64,000 nt of DNA from Chloroflexota bacterium. GTDB taxonomy: Bacteria; Chloroflexota; Anaerolineae; Aggregatilineales; Aggregatilineaceae. Shown here piece by piece: positions 25,848 through 34,880 of this stretch. A program made the position numbers and the translations under genes. Location of the stretch: positions 118,389-182,388 of the forward strand of contig JAAYCM010000063.1 in assembly GCA_012729765.1 (NCBI GenBank). The letters are read 5' to 3'. The first letter of the stretch is position 1. Every line of letters begins with the position of its first letter. The notes below the pieces were generated by a model. It worked only from the letters and a program-made list of their open reading frames with translations. It was not told the DNA's origin and did not search any database.

Positions 25848-26639
25848 TTAGCGGCGCAGCACGCGGGGATAGGCAATCATAGCGACCAAAATACTGATCA
25901 GATACAGCCCCAGCAAGGGGGCGATCACCAGCAGCATATTGAACGGATCGACGGTGGGCGTGATCATAGCCGAGATGATGGTGATGATCACGACCGCCAG
26001 CCGCCAGTTGCGGCGCAGTGCCTCTGGCCCGAGGATTCCCAGGCGCGACAGCACAAATACCACCACCGGCATTTCGAACGCGACGCCGATCCAGAACAGC
26101 AGCGAGGTCAGGAACGCGATATAGCGCTCGGCGGTCCACTCCGGGCGGAAGATGCCGCTCTCGAAGTCGCGCAGAAAGCCGAGCGCGGTCGGGACCATGA
26201 TGAACCACGCGAACGCGACCCCGCCCAGAAACAGCGAGGTCGTGGCCGGCAGGGCGAGGTAGATCCAGCGCTTTTCCTTGCGCTCCAGTCCCGGCGCGAT
26301 AAACATGAACAACTGGTAGGTGATGTATGGGATGGTGACAATCGCCCCGGCCAGCAGCGCGACGCGGAAGTACATCACGACGCTTTCGGTCGGGCCGAGG
26401 ACCTGCAGCTCACTGCCGTAGGGCTTGATCAGGTAGCGCAGAATCTGGTCGGTGAAGGCTGCCGAGAGCAGCACGCCGACCACCAGCGCGATCAGGGACT
26501 TGAACAGCCGTTTGCGCAGCTCGTTCAGGTGGTCTAACAGCGACATGGGCGTCTCGTCGGCATTACCGGCGATCGTGTTCCAGGCGCGGTAGCGCTGCGG
26601 GGTCGTGGTCGGGGGGCGTGTAACAGGTTGTTTGGACAT
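25848..26639 (-). CDS. tatC: Sec-independent protein translocase subunit TatC
   Basis: The core receptor of the twin-arginine translocase in the cytoplasmic membrane. The 263-residue protein has the typical N-terminal MSLLDHLNELRKRLF amphipathic segment at residue 32 onwards, preceded by a Pro/Thr-rich extension, and six predicted membrane helices. The family glutamate and Phe-Pro-type loops are seen around YQLFMFIAPGLERKEKR. The ATG at 26546 (residue 32) is an alternative start giving a more typical N-terminus. TatA/TatB genes are not in the window. It lies 24 bases after nusB in the same direction. Confidence 0.94.
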   Translation of the reverse strand: MSKQPVTRPPTTTPQRYRAWNTIAGNADETPMSLLDHLNELRKRLFKSLIALVVGVLLSAAFTDQILRYLIKPYGSELQVLGPTESVVMYFRVALLAGAIVTIPYITYQLFMFIAPGLERKEKRWIYLALPATTSLFLGGVAFAWFIMVPTALGFLRDFESGIFRPEWTAERYIAFLTSLLFWIGVAFEMPVVVFVLSRLGILGPEALRRNWRLAVVIITIISAMITPTVDPFNMLLVIAPLLGLYLISILVAMIAYPRVLRR

Positions 26640-26663
26640 GTTCGCTGCGGCTGTCTAAACAGG

Positions 26664-27113
26664 CTATTCGGCGGTTGACGAACGCGACGCACTGCCGGGC
26701 GGCTGGAGATTGATCTCGCGCAGCGCCAGGGTGCCCAGCACTCCGTTCACAAAGCGGGGGGTGCTTTCGGCTCCAAAGGTCTTGGCCAGCTCGACGGCTT
26801 CGTTGATCGCGACTTTGACCGGCACCTCATGCTCGACCGTCAGCTCGAAGATCGCAATCCGCAGGATGTTGCGGTCGATGATCGCGATCTGGTCCAGCGG
26901 CCACTCCGGCGCGTAGCGATGAATGAGCACATCGAGCTGCTTGCGATGCTCCAGCACTCCCGCGACCAGGTGCGATGCTAACTGGCGCGTCTCCTCGGTC
27001 CAGGCTTCGGCATCCAGTCGTTCGGCCATCACCTCAGCGACCGGATGCTTGGTGCAGTCGATTTCGTACAGAATTTGAAGGGCGAGGCTGCGGGCCTGGC
27101 GCCGGGGATCCAT
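26664..27113 (-). CDS. nusB: transcription antitermination factor NusB
   Basis: NusB binds boxA RNA with NusE (S10) to prevent premature termination of rRNA transcription. The 149-residue all-helical protein shows RRQARSLALQILYEID at the N-terminus and the family core DRNILRIAIFEL followed by VPVKVAINEAVELAKTFG and RFVNGVLG. I use the ATG at 27113; a TTG three codons upstream is possible. It lies between an Asp23 protein and tatC on the same strand, a common nusB context (asp23-nusB). Confidence 0.95.
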   Translation of the reverse strand: MDPRRQARSLALQILYEIDCTKHPVAEVMAERLDAEAWTEETRQLASHLVAGVLEHRKQLDVLIHRYAPEWPLDQIAIIDRNILRIAIFELTVEHEVPVKVAINEAVELAKTFGAESTPRFVNGVLGTLALREINLQPPGSASRSSTAE

Positions 27114-27136
27114 GCTGGACAAGGTTACGGTCCGCT

Positions 27137-27508
27137 CTACTGTGCGTCTTCAGATTGCGCTGCGGTGGGGAAGTGTACATCCTCGATATGGATGTTCACC
27201 GAATGGGTTTTCATGCCCAGAATTTCCCGGATCGAGCGCTCGACTGATTTCTGGATGTTCACGCCCATCTCACGTAAATTGGCGCTGGCGTTGGCCACGA
27301 CGTAGAGATGCGCGGTGACTGTTCCTTCATCGACCGCGATCTGCACACCGTTGGCTGCCGGGACCCGGCGAAACAGCCGGTCCACGCCGCCAGGCGTGTT
27401 CCCCATCCGGACCACACCCGCCACGTCAAGCGTCGCCAGGCGCACAATCGTCAGCAGCACGCCCGGCGCGATCGTGACGGTGTCATTTGGGTGTCGAGGG
27501 GTCACCAT
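27137..27508 (-). CDS. Asp23/Gls24 family envelope stress-like protein
   Basis: A 123-residue Asp23/Gls24 (DUF322) domain protein. It shows the family pattern: an N-terminal strand beginning ITIAPGVLLTIVRLATLDVAGVVRMG, then VAVDEGTVTAHLYVVANASANLREMGVNIQKSVERSIREILGMKTHSVNIHIEDVHF. In Firmicutes such proteins are linked to envelope stress and often precede nusB, as here (23 bases). The exact molecular function is not known for the family. Confidence 0.9.
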   Translation of the reverse strand: MVTPRHPNDTVTIAPGVLLTIVRLATLDVAGVVRMGNTPGGVDRLFRRVPAANGVQIAVDEGTVTAHLYVVANASANLREMGVNIQKSVERSIREILGMKTHSVNIHIEDVHFPTAAQSEDAQ

Positions 27509-27565
27509 CTATGTTCTACCCACCCATCTCTATCCGTGACTCACGGTACAAATACCGCCTCTACT

Positions 27566-28312
27566 TTACCCCATTACGAGGCCGCCGTCTACCGACAGCA
27601 CATGCCCGGTGATATAGCTCGCCTCGTCCGAGGCCAGAAAGGCCACCGCCGCCGCCACATCTTCGACTGTGCCCCAGCGCCCCAGCGGAATCTGGTTCAC
27701 CAGCGTGTCAAGAATATCCTGGGGCAGATTCTCGGTCAGCATGGTTTTGATGAAGCCCGGCGCGACGGCGTTAACTGTGATGCTGCGCGAGGCGACTTCG
27801 CGCGCCAGTGCCTTCGTCATGCCGATCAGCCCGGCCTTGCTGGCGCTGTAGTTGGTCTGGCCGGCCTGCCCCGCGATCCCGCTGACGCTCGTCATATTGA
27901 CGATGCGGCCATAGCGGTTGCGCATCATCGGGCGCAGCACGGCCTTGGAGCACAGCCAGGCGCTCTTGAGGTTGACGCGCAGGATCAGGTCCCAGTCGGC
28001 TTCGGGCATGCGCATCATCAGGTTGTCGCGCGTGGTCCCGGCGTTGTTGACCAGGATATCGATCTTGCCGAACGTATCGGCGACGGTCTTCATCATGTCC
28101 TCGACCTGCTGGGCGTCGCTCACATCCGCCGTGATCGCCAGCCCCTCGCCGCCGTTCTGGCGGATCTCGGCCAGCGTGTCCTCAGCGCAGCAGCCGCTCA
28201 GATCATTGGTCACGACTTTCGCGCCGCGCCGGGCCAACTCGATTGCCACGCACTGCCCGATGCCGCGCCCGCTGCCTGTCACCACCGCGACTCGACCACT
28301 CAAATCAGCCAT
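27566..28312 (-). CDS. fabG: 3-oxoacyl-[acyl-carrier-protein] reductase
   Basis: A short-chain dehydrogenase/reductase that reduces beta-ketoacyl-ACP (or -CoA) with NADPH in fatty-acid or polyhydroxyalkanoate synthesis. The 248-residue protein has the cofactor loop TGSGRGIG at 12-19, NNAG at 89-92 and the catalytic S142, Y155 and K159. It ends in GHVLSVDGGLVMG, typical of FabG. GAGGAG lies upstream of the ATG. The next gene upstream encodes a MaoC-type hydratase, so a fatty-acid or hydroxyacyl-CoA function is likely. No acp or fabF occurs in the window. Confidence 0.93.
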   Translation of the reverse strand: MADLSGRVAVVTGSGRGIGQCVAIELARRGAKVVTNDLSGCCAEDTLAEIRQNGGEGLAITADVSDAQQVEDMMKTVADTFGKIDILVNNAGTTRDNLMMRMPEADWDLILRVNLKSAWLCSKAVLRPMMRNRYGRIVNMTSVSGIAGQAGQTNYSASKAGLIGMTKALAREVASRSITVNAVAPGFIKTMLTENLPQDILDTLVNQIPLGRWGTVEDVAAAVAFLASDEASYITGHVLSVDGGLVMG

Positions 28313-28425
28313 GCCTCTGTCTCCTCGTGTTAAGCTGGACCATTGCCCTGGGGCGCAAGCCCCTTATATCATAATCGGGCGGTAAGGGCTGTCAAGCGAA
28401 CGCCGCTGAGATCAAAACAGCGCGC

Positions 28426-28821
28426 TCATGGCACCAACGCCACCGCCTCACCCTCTATTACGATTGTCCCGTCCTGATTGGTGCAGATCGTCTTCAGCGT
28501 GGCGATCCGCCGCTCCGCACGATACTTGATCACCTCGACGACAGCCGTGATGGTGTCGCCGATGAACACCGGCGCTTTGAACGTGAGCGTCTGGCCCATG
28601 TAGATCGTGCCGACGCCGGGCAGATCGTTGGCCAGTGTGGCCGAGATCAGGGCGGCGGTCAGCATCCCGTGCACCAGCCGCCGCCCGAAGCGCGTCTGGG
28701 CGGCATAGGCGTCGTCCAGGTGGATCGGGTTCACGTCGTCGCTGATGCGCGCGAAGGTGCGCACGTCGTCATCGGTGAAGGTTTTGGTGCGGCTGGCGGT
28801 CATGCCGACCGAGAGGTCCAT
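28426..28821 (-). CDS. MaoC-like (R)-specific enoyl-CoA hydratase
   Basis: A 131-residue single-hotdog hydratase (PhaJ-like length). The hydratase-2 motif is present with D29 and H34 (D-D-V-N-P-I-H) followed by RFGRRLVHGML. AAAGGA lies 8 bases before the ATG. It precedes fabG on the same strand by 113 bases, so hydration and ketoacyl reduction may be linked, as in (R)-3-hydroxyacyl-CoA supply for polyhydroxyalkanoates or in fatty-acid synthesis. No PHA synthase is in the window. Confidence 0.92.
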   Translation of the reverse strand: MDLSVGMTASRTKTFTDDDVRTFARISDDVNPIHLDDAYAAQTRFGRRLVHGMLTAALISATLANDLPGVGTIYMGQTLTFKAPVFIGDTITAVVEVIKYRAERRIATLKTICTNQDGTIVIEGEAVALVP

Positions 28822-28844
28822 CTGGGTATCCTTTCTACTGGCCG

Positions 28845-29507
28845 CTAGCCGGGCTGGGCCGGCTTGCGGGCCAGGATATAGGCGCGGCGGCTCGGATGCT
28901 CGACGTCTTCATACGGCGGGCGTTCCTGGCTCTGCTCGATGACGAAGCCCGCCTCGCGCAGATAGCCTTCCATCTCGGCGCGCTCGAAGAAGAAAAAGTC
29001 GAGCGAAACGTCATAACCCCACCACTCGTCGATATGCACGGTTTCATTCCCGATATGGAACGCGACCAGCAGCAGCCCGTCCGGCTGGAGCACGCGCCGC
29101 AGCTCGCGCAGCACACCTGTCACCTCGGCGTGCGGGATGTGAATGATCGAGTAGAAGGCGGCGATCCCGGCCCAGGCGTTGTCCGGCGCATCGAGCGCGC
29201 GCATCGTGCCGGTGCGATACTCAACCTGCGGGAACAGCGCGCGCGCTTGCGCCACCATCTCCGGCGAGAGGTCCAGCCCAAAGGCCTGTGCGCCGCGCTG
29301 GTGCAGATAGTGGGCCACGTGTCCCGGCCCGCAGCCCAGATCGCAGACCGGGCCGCGATCGCGCAGCCGCGCCGCGAAACGGTCGAGCAACTCGCGGTCG
29401 AAAGGCTTGTAATCCAGCTCATCCGCGATCCGCTGTGCATACTCGCTCGCGACAGTGTCGTAGCCGTCCTGCAAGTCCTGCTGGTGGCGAGTCTGATCGT
29501 CATCCAT
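28845..29507 (-). CDS. class I SAM-dependent methyltransferase
   Basis: A 220-residue Rossmann-fold methyltransferase. Motif I is VCDLGCGPGHVAHYL (about residues 74-88) and the second-strand acid is in GLDLSPEMV. WAGIAAFYSIIHIPHAEV marks the post-II region of the Methyltransf_11/25 group. GGGGAG lies about 6 bases before the ATG. It begins 19 bases before the tex gene end and may be co-transcribed from tex. The substrate is unknown. Confidence 0.9.
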   Translation of the reverse strand: MDDDQTRHQQDLQDGYDTVASEYAQRIADELDYKPFDRELLDRFAARLRDRGPVCDLGCGPGHVAHYLHQRGAQAFGLDLSPEMVAQARALFPQVEYRTGTMRALDAPDNAWAGIAAFYSIIHIPHAEVTGVLRELRRVLQPDGLLLVAFHIGNETVHIDEWWGYDVSLDFFFFERAEMEGYLREAGFVIEQSQERPPYEDVEHPSRRAYILARKPAQPG

Positions 29508-29525
29508 CGTTTCTCCCCGGCAGCT

Positions 29526-31673
29526 TCAGGCGCGCAGACTGAGCGCGATGCGGCCACGCTCCAGATCGACGTTCAACACGGTCACATCCACGATATCCCC
29601 GACGCCGACCACCTCATACGGGTCTTTCACACGGTAGTCGGCCATTTCGGAAACGTGGACCAGGCTGTCTTGCTTGACCCCAATATCTATAAACGCCCCA
29701 AAGTCCACAACGTTACGCACGGTTCCTTTGAGCGTCATGCCGGGGCGCAGGTCTTCCATCTTCAGCACATCAGAGCGCAGCACGGGCGGCTCAAGCTCGG
29801 TGCGCGGATCGCGCCCGGGGCGGGTGAGATCGTTCAGGATGTCTTCCAGCGTCGGCACGCCGACCTGGAGCCGGGCAGCCAGCGCGGGGATGTTCAGTTG
29901 GTCGCGCTGCTGGCGGACCTTTTCGGCCAGCCCCGGATCGGACAGGCTGAGGCCCAGGTCGTGCAGCAGCCGCGCCACCACCGGATACGACTCCGGGTGC
30001 ACGCCGGTGTTATCGAGCAGATCGCCGGAATCGGGCACGCGCAGGAATCCGGCGGCCTGCTCGAAGGTTTTATCGCCCATGCCCTTGACCTGTCGCACCG
30101 CCAGCCGCGAGCGGAACGGTCCCTGCGTATCGCGCAGTTCGACGACTCGCTCGGCCAGCTTCGGCCCCAGTCCGGCGACATATTGCAGCAGCGCGGGCGA
30201 GGCGGTGTTGACGTTGACGCCGACCGTGTTCACCACCGACTCGGTGACTTCGTCCAGTTTGGTGCCGAGCGCCTTCTGATCGACATCGTGCTGGTACATA
30301 CCCACGCCGATGCTGCGCGGGTCGATCTTGACCAGCTCGGCCAGCGGGTCGAGCACGCGACGCGCAATCGAAACCGCGCCGCGCATCGAAACATCGAGAT
30401 CGGGCAGTTCGGCGCGCGCCAGCGGTGAGGCGGAATAGACCGACGCGCCCGCCTCATTGACGATCAGATATTGTACATCGTCGTGCTCGCGGATCAGGGC
30501 GGCGACCAGTTCTTCGGTTTCGCGCGAGGCGGTCCCGTTGCCGATTGCGATCAGGTCCACATTGTGCTGTTCGATCAGCCGCCCCAGGGCGCGCAGCGCT
30601 TGCGTGCGATCTTTCTGCGGCTCGTGAGGGTAGATCGTGACGGTGTCGAGCACCTTGGCGGTGGCGTCCACGACCGCTACCTTGCAGCCGGTGCGGAAGC
30701 CGGGATCGATCCCCAGCACGCGGCGATCCTTGAGCGGCGGCTGGAGCAGCAGCCCGCGCAGGTTGGTGGCAAACACGCCGATCGCGTGCTGGTCGGCCTG
30801 CTCGGTCAGCTCGCGGCGCATCTCGCGCTCGATAGCCGGGGCGATCAGGCGCTTATAGCCATCCTCAACCGCCTGCTCCAACTGCGCGGCAAAAGGTGAG
30901 CGTCGCTGGCTGGGATAGAGCCGCCAGAGCTGGCCGAGGATGTCCTCGTCCGGCGCGACCACACGCACCTTGAGCACGTCCTCACGCTCGCCCCGGTTCA
31001 CGGCCAGCACCTGGTGCGGCCTCAGAAAGCGCAGCGCGCCGCTGAACTCGTAATAGGTCCGGTAGACGGCTTTGGGGTCCTTCGAAGCGTCGCCCAGCCG
31101 CACTTCGATTGTGCCGCGCTGGCGCGTCTGGCGGCGGGCGATGTCACGCGCCTGGGCATCATCCGAGATACGCTCGGCGATGATGTCGCGCGCGCCCTGG
31201 TAGGCGTCCCCGACGGTCGGCACGGTGTCATTTAGAAACGGCTGCGCGGCCTGTTCGAGCGTCTGGCGCGTGACTTCCTGCGCCTGGACCAGATTAGCGA
31301 GCGGCTCCAGCCCGCGCTCCTGCGCGATCATGGCGCGCGTGCGGCGCTTGGGCTTGTAGGGCAGATACAGGTCCTCGACCGCTTGCAGCGTCCCGGCTTC
31401 CAGAATCGCGCTTTCCAGCTCCGGCGTGAGCTTGCCCTGCTCGCCGATGCTGGCGATCACGGCGTCCTGGCGCTCGGCCAGCTTGCGCAGATAGCTCAGC
31501 CGGTCGAGCAGGCTCCGAAGCTGCTCTTCGTCCAGGCTGCCGGTCATCTCTTTGCGGTAGCGGGCGATGAAGGGAACGGTGTTGCCTTCGTCCAGCAGGC
31601 CGACGGTGCTCTGCACCTGTTCGCGGCGCAGATGCAACTCGCTGGTCAGTTTACCGATAATGTCACGCTTCAC
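29526..31673 (-). CDS. tex: Tex-family S1 RNA-binding transcription accessory protein
   Basis: A nucleic-acid-binding protein implicated in transcription in bacteria. The 715-residue protein has a Tex N-terminal domain (about 1-190, with TVPFIARYRKEMTGSLDEEQLR), a YqgF-like RNase H fold (about 330-450, DPGFRTGCKVAVVDATAKVL), helix-hairpin-helix repeats (about 490-560, KGMGDKTFEQAAGFLRV), and an S1 domain (about 640-712, GMTLKGTVRNVVDFGAFIDIGVKQDSLVHVSEM). The GTG start at 31673 is preceded by AGAGG at 6 bases. It is 55 bases downstream of the sugar operon's last gene. Confidence 0.95.
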   Translation of the reverse strand: MKRDIIGKLTSELHLRREQVQSTVGLLDEGNTVPFIARYRKEMTGSLDEEQLRSLLDRLSYLRKLAERQDAVIASIGEQGKLTPELESAILEAGTLQAVEDLYLPYKPKRRTRAMIAQERGLEPLANLVQAQEVTRQTLEQAAQPFLNDTVPTVGDAYQGARDIIAERISDDAQARDIARRQTRQRGTIEVRLGDASKDPKAVYRTYYEFSGALRFLRPHQVLAVNRGEREDVLKVRVVAPDEDILGQLWRLYPSQRRSPFAAQLEQAVEDGYKRLIAPAIEREMRRELTEQADQHAIGVFATNLRGLLLQPPLKDRRVLGIDPGFRTGCKVAVVDATAKVLDTVTIYPHEPQKDRTQALRALGRLIEQHNVDLIAIGNGTASRETEELVAALIREHDDVQYLIVNEAGASVYSASPLARAELPDLDVSMRGAVSIARRVLDPLAELVKIDPRSIGVGMYQHDVDQKALGTKLDEVTESVVNTVGVNVNTASPALLQYVAGLGPKLAERVVELRDTQGPFRSRLAVRQVKGMGDKTFEQAAGFLRVPDSGDLLDNTGVHPESYPVVARLLHDLGLSLSDPGLAEKVRQQRDQLNIPALAARLQVGVPTLEDILNDLTRPGRDPRTELEPPVLRSDVLKMEDLRPGMTLKGTVRNVVDFGAFIDIGVKQDSLVHVSEMADYRVKDPYEVVGVGDIVDVTVLNVDLERGRIALSLRA

Positions 31674-31728
31674 GCTTACCTCTTTCGCGGGTTGGATTCG
31701 ATGCGCCGGGGATTGTACCGCAGCCGGG

Positions 31729-32748
31729 CTAGGGCGAAACCACCAACGCGTCGCGCAGCGCGATCATATTCTCGGCGGGCGTGTGGCGCGGGACCTCGCA
31801 GCCGGGCGCGGCCAGCCAGTTCGTGCCCCCGGCGGCCCGGCAGCTTTCGACCGCCTGGCGCACGGTGTCGGGCGTGCCCTCGTACAGGATCGCCACCGGG
31901 TCGAAGTTGCCGCACAGCGCGATCGTGGGATCGATCGCGTCCACCTCGGCGCGGGCCTGGGCCAGATCGACCTGCCAGTCGAGGTCGATGATCCGCGCGC
32001 CGCTCACGGCCATATCCTTCACGATGCGCGTCGTGTTGCCGCAGATGTGCAGGCGCGGGATCGCCCCGGCTTCGCTGATGGCGGCGAAGATGCGCTGTTC
32101 GTAGGGCAGCGCGAAACGGCGGTAGGCGGGCGGCGCGATCTGCGAGGCGATGGCGTCCCCCAGGCCGATGATCGTCGCCCCGGCCTCGACCTGCGCCCGC
32201 GCGAAGTCGATCGCGGTCTGCGTGCAATGTTCGAGCAGGTCTTCGACCCACTCCGGCTGGTCGTAGAGATCGTACATGAGCTGGCTCACCCCGCGCAGAT
32301 CGGCGGCCTCGGCCAGCGCGCCCTCGACCCAGCCCTGCACCGGGATCACGCCGCCGACTCCCTGGTGAAAGAGGCGGATCGCGTCCACCCGGTCGCGCAT
32401 CCGGCTTCCGGCAGCCAGCGGATCCGGGCGGGGCAGCGTGGCAAGCTGCGACGCGTCTTGCAGCCGCGGCTCGGTGCAGATCGGCAGGCCGTCGTCGGGA
32501 AAGACGATGTGCGCGCCGAAGTCCGCCGCCTCGCGGTACGGATCGCTGATCGCGTCCACGATATCCAGCCCGAACAACTCAACCGTTTTGAAGTTGGCCT
32601 CGCACAGCACGCGATAATCCTGATAGTAGCGGGCCAGCGGGGCGCCGATCTGGTCGGCGGCGAACTGCATGACCAGCGTCAGATTCGGGATGCGCTCGAC
32701 CGGCTCGCCGCGCAAACGGGCGTCCAGCCGCTCGGTAGAAGTCGTCAT
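31729..32748 (-). CDS. uroporphyrinogen decarboxylase (URO-D) family protein
   Basis: A 339-residue member of the URO-D/MtaA/CmuA superfamily (TIM barrel). In the family, MtaA/CmuA-type members are cobalamin-dependent methyltransferases. The C-terminal metal-ligand region is visible as PRLHICGNTTRIV (His-x-Cys), followed by DLDWQVDLAQAR and ALCGNFDPV. There is no haem-synthesis context. The gene is 40 bases after the PfkB kinase in the sugar operon, and such proteins often accompany sugar ABC operons for unknown reasons. AAAGGA lies about 10 bases before the ATG. A methyl-transfer or decarboxylation role on a sugar-derived compound is only a guess. Confidence 0.88.
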   Translation of the reverse strand: MTTSTERLDARLRGEPVERIPNLTLVMQFAADQIGAPLARYYQDYRVLCEANFKTVELFGLDIVDAISDPYREAADFGAHIVFPDDGLPICTEPRLQDASQLATLPRPDPLAAGSRMRDRVDAIRLFHQGVGGVIPVQGWVEGALAEAADLRGVSQLMYDLYDQPEWVEDLLEHCTQTAIDFARAQVEAGATIIGLGDAIASQIAPPAYRRFALPYEQRIFAAISEAGAIPRLHICGNTTRIVKDMAVSGARIIDLDWQVDLAQARAEVDAIDPTIALCGNFDPVAILYEGTPDTVRQAVESCRAAGGTNWLAAPGCEVPRHTPAENMIALRDALVVSP

Positions 32749-32787
32749 CGGGTTTCAGTCCTTTCCTAATCTAAGTAGTTTTTTCGG

Positions 32788-33924
32788 TTAGCCCCGGTCG
32801 TGCGGACCGATCCACAACTGGTGCGCGTCGTCCCAGCGCCAGCCGGGTGCATCGATAGTGACCGTCGAGCGCGGCCATCCTGCCTGGATGCGGGCCTGCG
32901 TGGCCCGCCACGACAGCACGCCGCTCAGGGCGTCCGCCGCTTCGACGTTGCAGCCGCCCACGCCCACCGCTGAGGTGAGCGCGGCTTCGAGCGTCTGGCC
33001 GTGCAGCACACCCGCCAGGAACCCGGCAATCGTCGCGTCGCCGGAGCCGGTCGTGCCGACCAGCGGCTCCGGGCGGAAGCAGGCCGCCCACAGCTCGCGG
33101 TTCTGCCAGCCGGGCGCGGCCAGCGGACCCGTGCCCTCGGCCCCGGTGCGCAGATATAGGCCCCGGCTGCCGAGCTTGATCCCGACCAGCCGCGCGCCCA
33201 TATCCAGCACCTCAGCCGCGACATCCGCGATCAGCGTGTCCGGGTGCACATCGGGCGGGGGCTGGTCGCGCCGCAGCATGAACAGCAGCTCGTCCAGACT
33301 GGGCAGGAACAGATCGACATAGGGCAGTGTTTTTTCGAGCACGCGCCGCCAGTTGACCTGGCCGCTCGGCCCATCCGGATCGGGCAGCGCCAGGTCGAGC
33401 GAGGTGAGCACGCCGGCTGCTTTGGCGCGCCGGTACATCTCGACCAGCTCTTCGCCCTCGCGGGTGTACATGCGCTTCATAAAGGGCGGGTAGCCGAAGT
33501 GAAACAGGCGCGCCTCGTGCAGGCGGTCGTAGGGCACATCGTCCGCGCCGAAGGTGTGGTTGGCCCCGGCGCAGTGCAAGAAGAAGCGGTCGAAGCGCGG
33601 CGGGCTGATCACGATGGTGTAGGCGGTCGTCTCGCCTGGCGCGACGATCATGTTCTCGACCAGGCGCGGGTCCTGCGCGCGGATCAGGCGCAGGACAATC
33701 TCGCCGAAAGGGTCATCTCCGATCTTGCCCATCAGGCGCGTGCGGATGCCGAGGCGATCCAGGTTGCGCCCGGTGTTGGAGACGGGGCCGCCCGTCTGGA
33801 GCAGCGCCGGCCCGATCTCGGATACGCCCCCTGGCACCAGCAGCTTTTGCAGATCGATGGCGGGAAGCTGGGGGATGATATCCAGGCAGATATGCCCCGC
33901 CGCGACCGCGTCAAACGTCGTCAT
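32788..33924 (-). CDS. PfkB-family carbohydrate kinase
   Basis: A ribokinase-fold kinase expected to phosphorylate a ketose from the same operon. The 378-residue protein has an N-terminal substrate region (GGPVSNTGRNLDRLG, with GG typical of the family). The C-terminal PfkB signature GTTGSGDATIAGFLAG contains the catalytic Asp and anion-hole glycines. It is longer than the usual 300-330 residues and has insertions (SPPRFDRFFLHCAGANHTFG). It starts 6 bases after the aldolase stop, so the two are translationally close. By context it acts between the XylA-like isomerase and the aldolase. Confidence 0.92.
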   Translation of the reverse strand: MTTFDAVAAGHICLDIIPQLPAIDLQKLLVPGGVSEIGPALLQTGGPVSNTGRNLDRLGIRTRLMGKIGDDPFGEIVLRLIRAQDPRLVENMIVAPGETTAYTIVISPPRFDRFFLHCAGANHTFGADDVPYDRLHEARLFHFGYPPFMKRMYTREGEELVEMYRRAKAAGVLTSLDLALPDPDGPSGQVNWRRVLEKTLPYVDLFLPSLDELLFMLRRDQPPPDVHPDTLIADVAAEVLDMGARLVGIKLGSRGLYLRTGAEGTGPLAAPGWQNRELWAACFRPEPLVGTTGSGDATIAGFLAGVLHGQTLEAALTSAVGVGGCNVEAADALSGVLSWRATQARIQAGWPRSTVTIDAPGWRWDDAHQLWIGPHDRG

Positions 33925-33930
33925 GCCCGC

Positions 33931-34785
33931 CTATTCCAGTTCTCCGAGCGCGGCATCCACGCTCAAATCGTCGTGGATCATACGGCGCAGCACGCGCATC
34001 ATCCGGCCCGGATCGGGCGCCTGGAACACGTTGCGACCGATGAACATCCCGCGTGCGCCGGCGTGCAGCGCCCCGCTGACCATCTCCAGCGCCTCGCGCA
34101 GCGTCTCGGTCTTGGGGCCGCCCGCGATCAGCACCGGGCGGAAGGTGGCATCGATCACCTGGCGGAAGGTGTCGCCGCTGCCGCTGTAGTCGGTTTTCAG
34201 CACATCCGCACCGATCTCGCATGCTATCCGCGCGCCCATCGCGATGAACTCTGGCCGGTAGATGTCGTGGTCGGCGCGCCGCCCGCGTGCCATCGGCTCG
34301 ATAATGCAGCCGATGCCCAGCGCTTCACACGCCTGGGTCATCTCCGCCACGTCTTCGACCTGGCGCGCCTCGGCGTCGGGATCGTCGTAGCCGATGAACA
34401 TATAGGTGAGCACGGCGTCCGCGCCCAGCCGGGCCGCGTCCTCGACCGACGCGATCATGCGCCCGCGCCCTTCTTCCGAGCCGAGCATCTCCGCGCTGCG
34501 CCAGCGGTTGGTCCAGTCTACGCGCATAATCAGGCCCGGTGCGCCGCGCCCGGTAAAGACGCTGGCGAAGCGCCGCGCCGTGCCTGGCCCGACCAGAAAC
34601 GCATCCGCGCCGCTCTCGGCCAGCGTTTCGAGCATCGCGCCGGGGTTGGCGACGCCGGGGATCACGCCCAGGTGCAGCCCGTGATCGAACGCGATCACGG
34701 CAGCGCGCTGGTCACGCGGATCGAGCACGCGGCCCAGGCGGATCGTCTTGCCGCTGTTGGGGAAGGCATACGGGGAAGTCGTCAT
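33931..34785 (-). CDS. class I fructose-bisphosphate-aldolase (DhnA/FbaB/LsrF) family protein
   Basis: A TIM-barrel class I aldolase that cleaves or forms a ketose phosphate through a Schiff base. AVIAFDHGLHLGVIPGV is the family N-terminal motif; the Schiff-base lysine is likely in GADVLKTDYSGSGD, and PVLIAGGPKTET binds phosphate. The 284-residue length fits the family. AAAGGA precedes the ATG by about 11 bases. Family members act on fructose-1,6-bisphosphate, fructose-1-phosphate-like sugars or AI-2 derivatives. Placed with an isomerase and a PfkB kinase, it probably yields dihydroxyacetone phosphate and an aldehyde; this step is inferred. Confidence 0.92.
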   Translation of the reverse strand: MTTSPYAFPNSGKTIRLGRVLDPRDQRAAVIAFDHGLHLGVIPGVANPGAMLETLAESGADAFLVGPGTARRFASVFTGRGAPGLIMRVDWTNRWRSAEMLGSEEGRGRMIASVEDAARLGADAVLTYMFIGYDDPDAEARQVEDVAEMTQACEALGIGCIIEPMARGRRADHDIYRPEFIAMGARIACEIGADVLKTDYSGSGDTFRQVIDATFRPVLIAGGPKTETLREALEMVSGALHAGARGMFIGRNVFQAPDPGRMMRVLRRMIHDDLSVDAALGELE

Positions 34786-34880
34786 GAGAATGTCTATCCT
34801 TTAGTTGAGCGTTAAAGCACACAAACTCCTATACGATCATACCGCTTGTGGCGGCGGCGGGCACGATCGCGATTCAGATC

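Noticed and set aside
31729..32748. Haem-pathway uroporphyrinogen decarboxylase (hemE)
   Set aside because: It has the His-x-Cys feature of MtaA/CmuA-type members, no haem genes nearby, and sits in a sugar operon.
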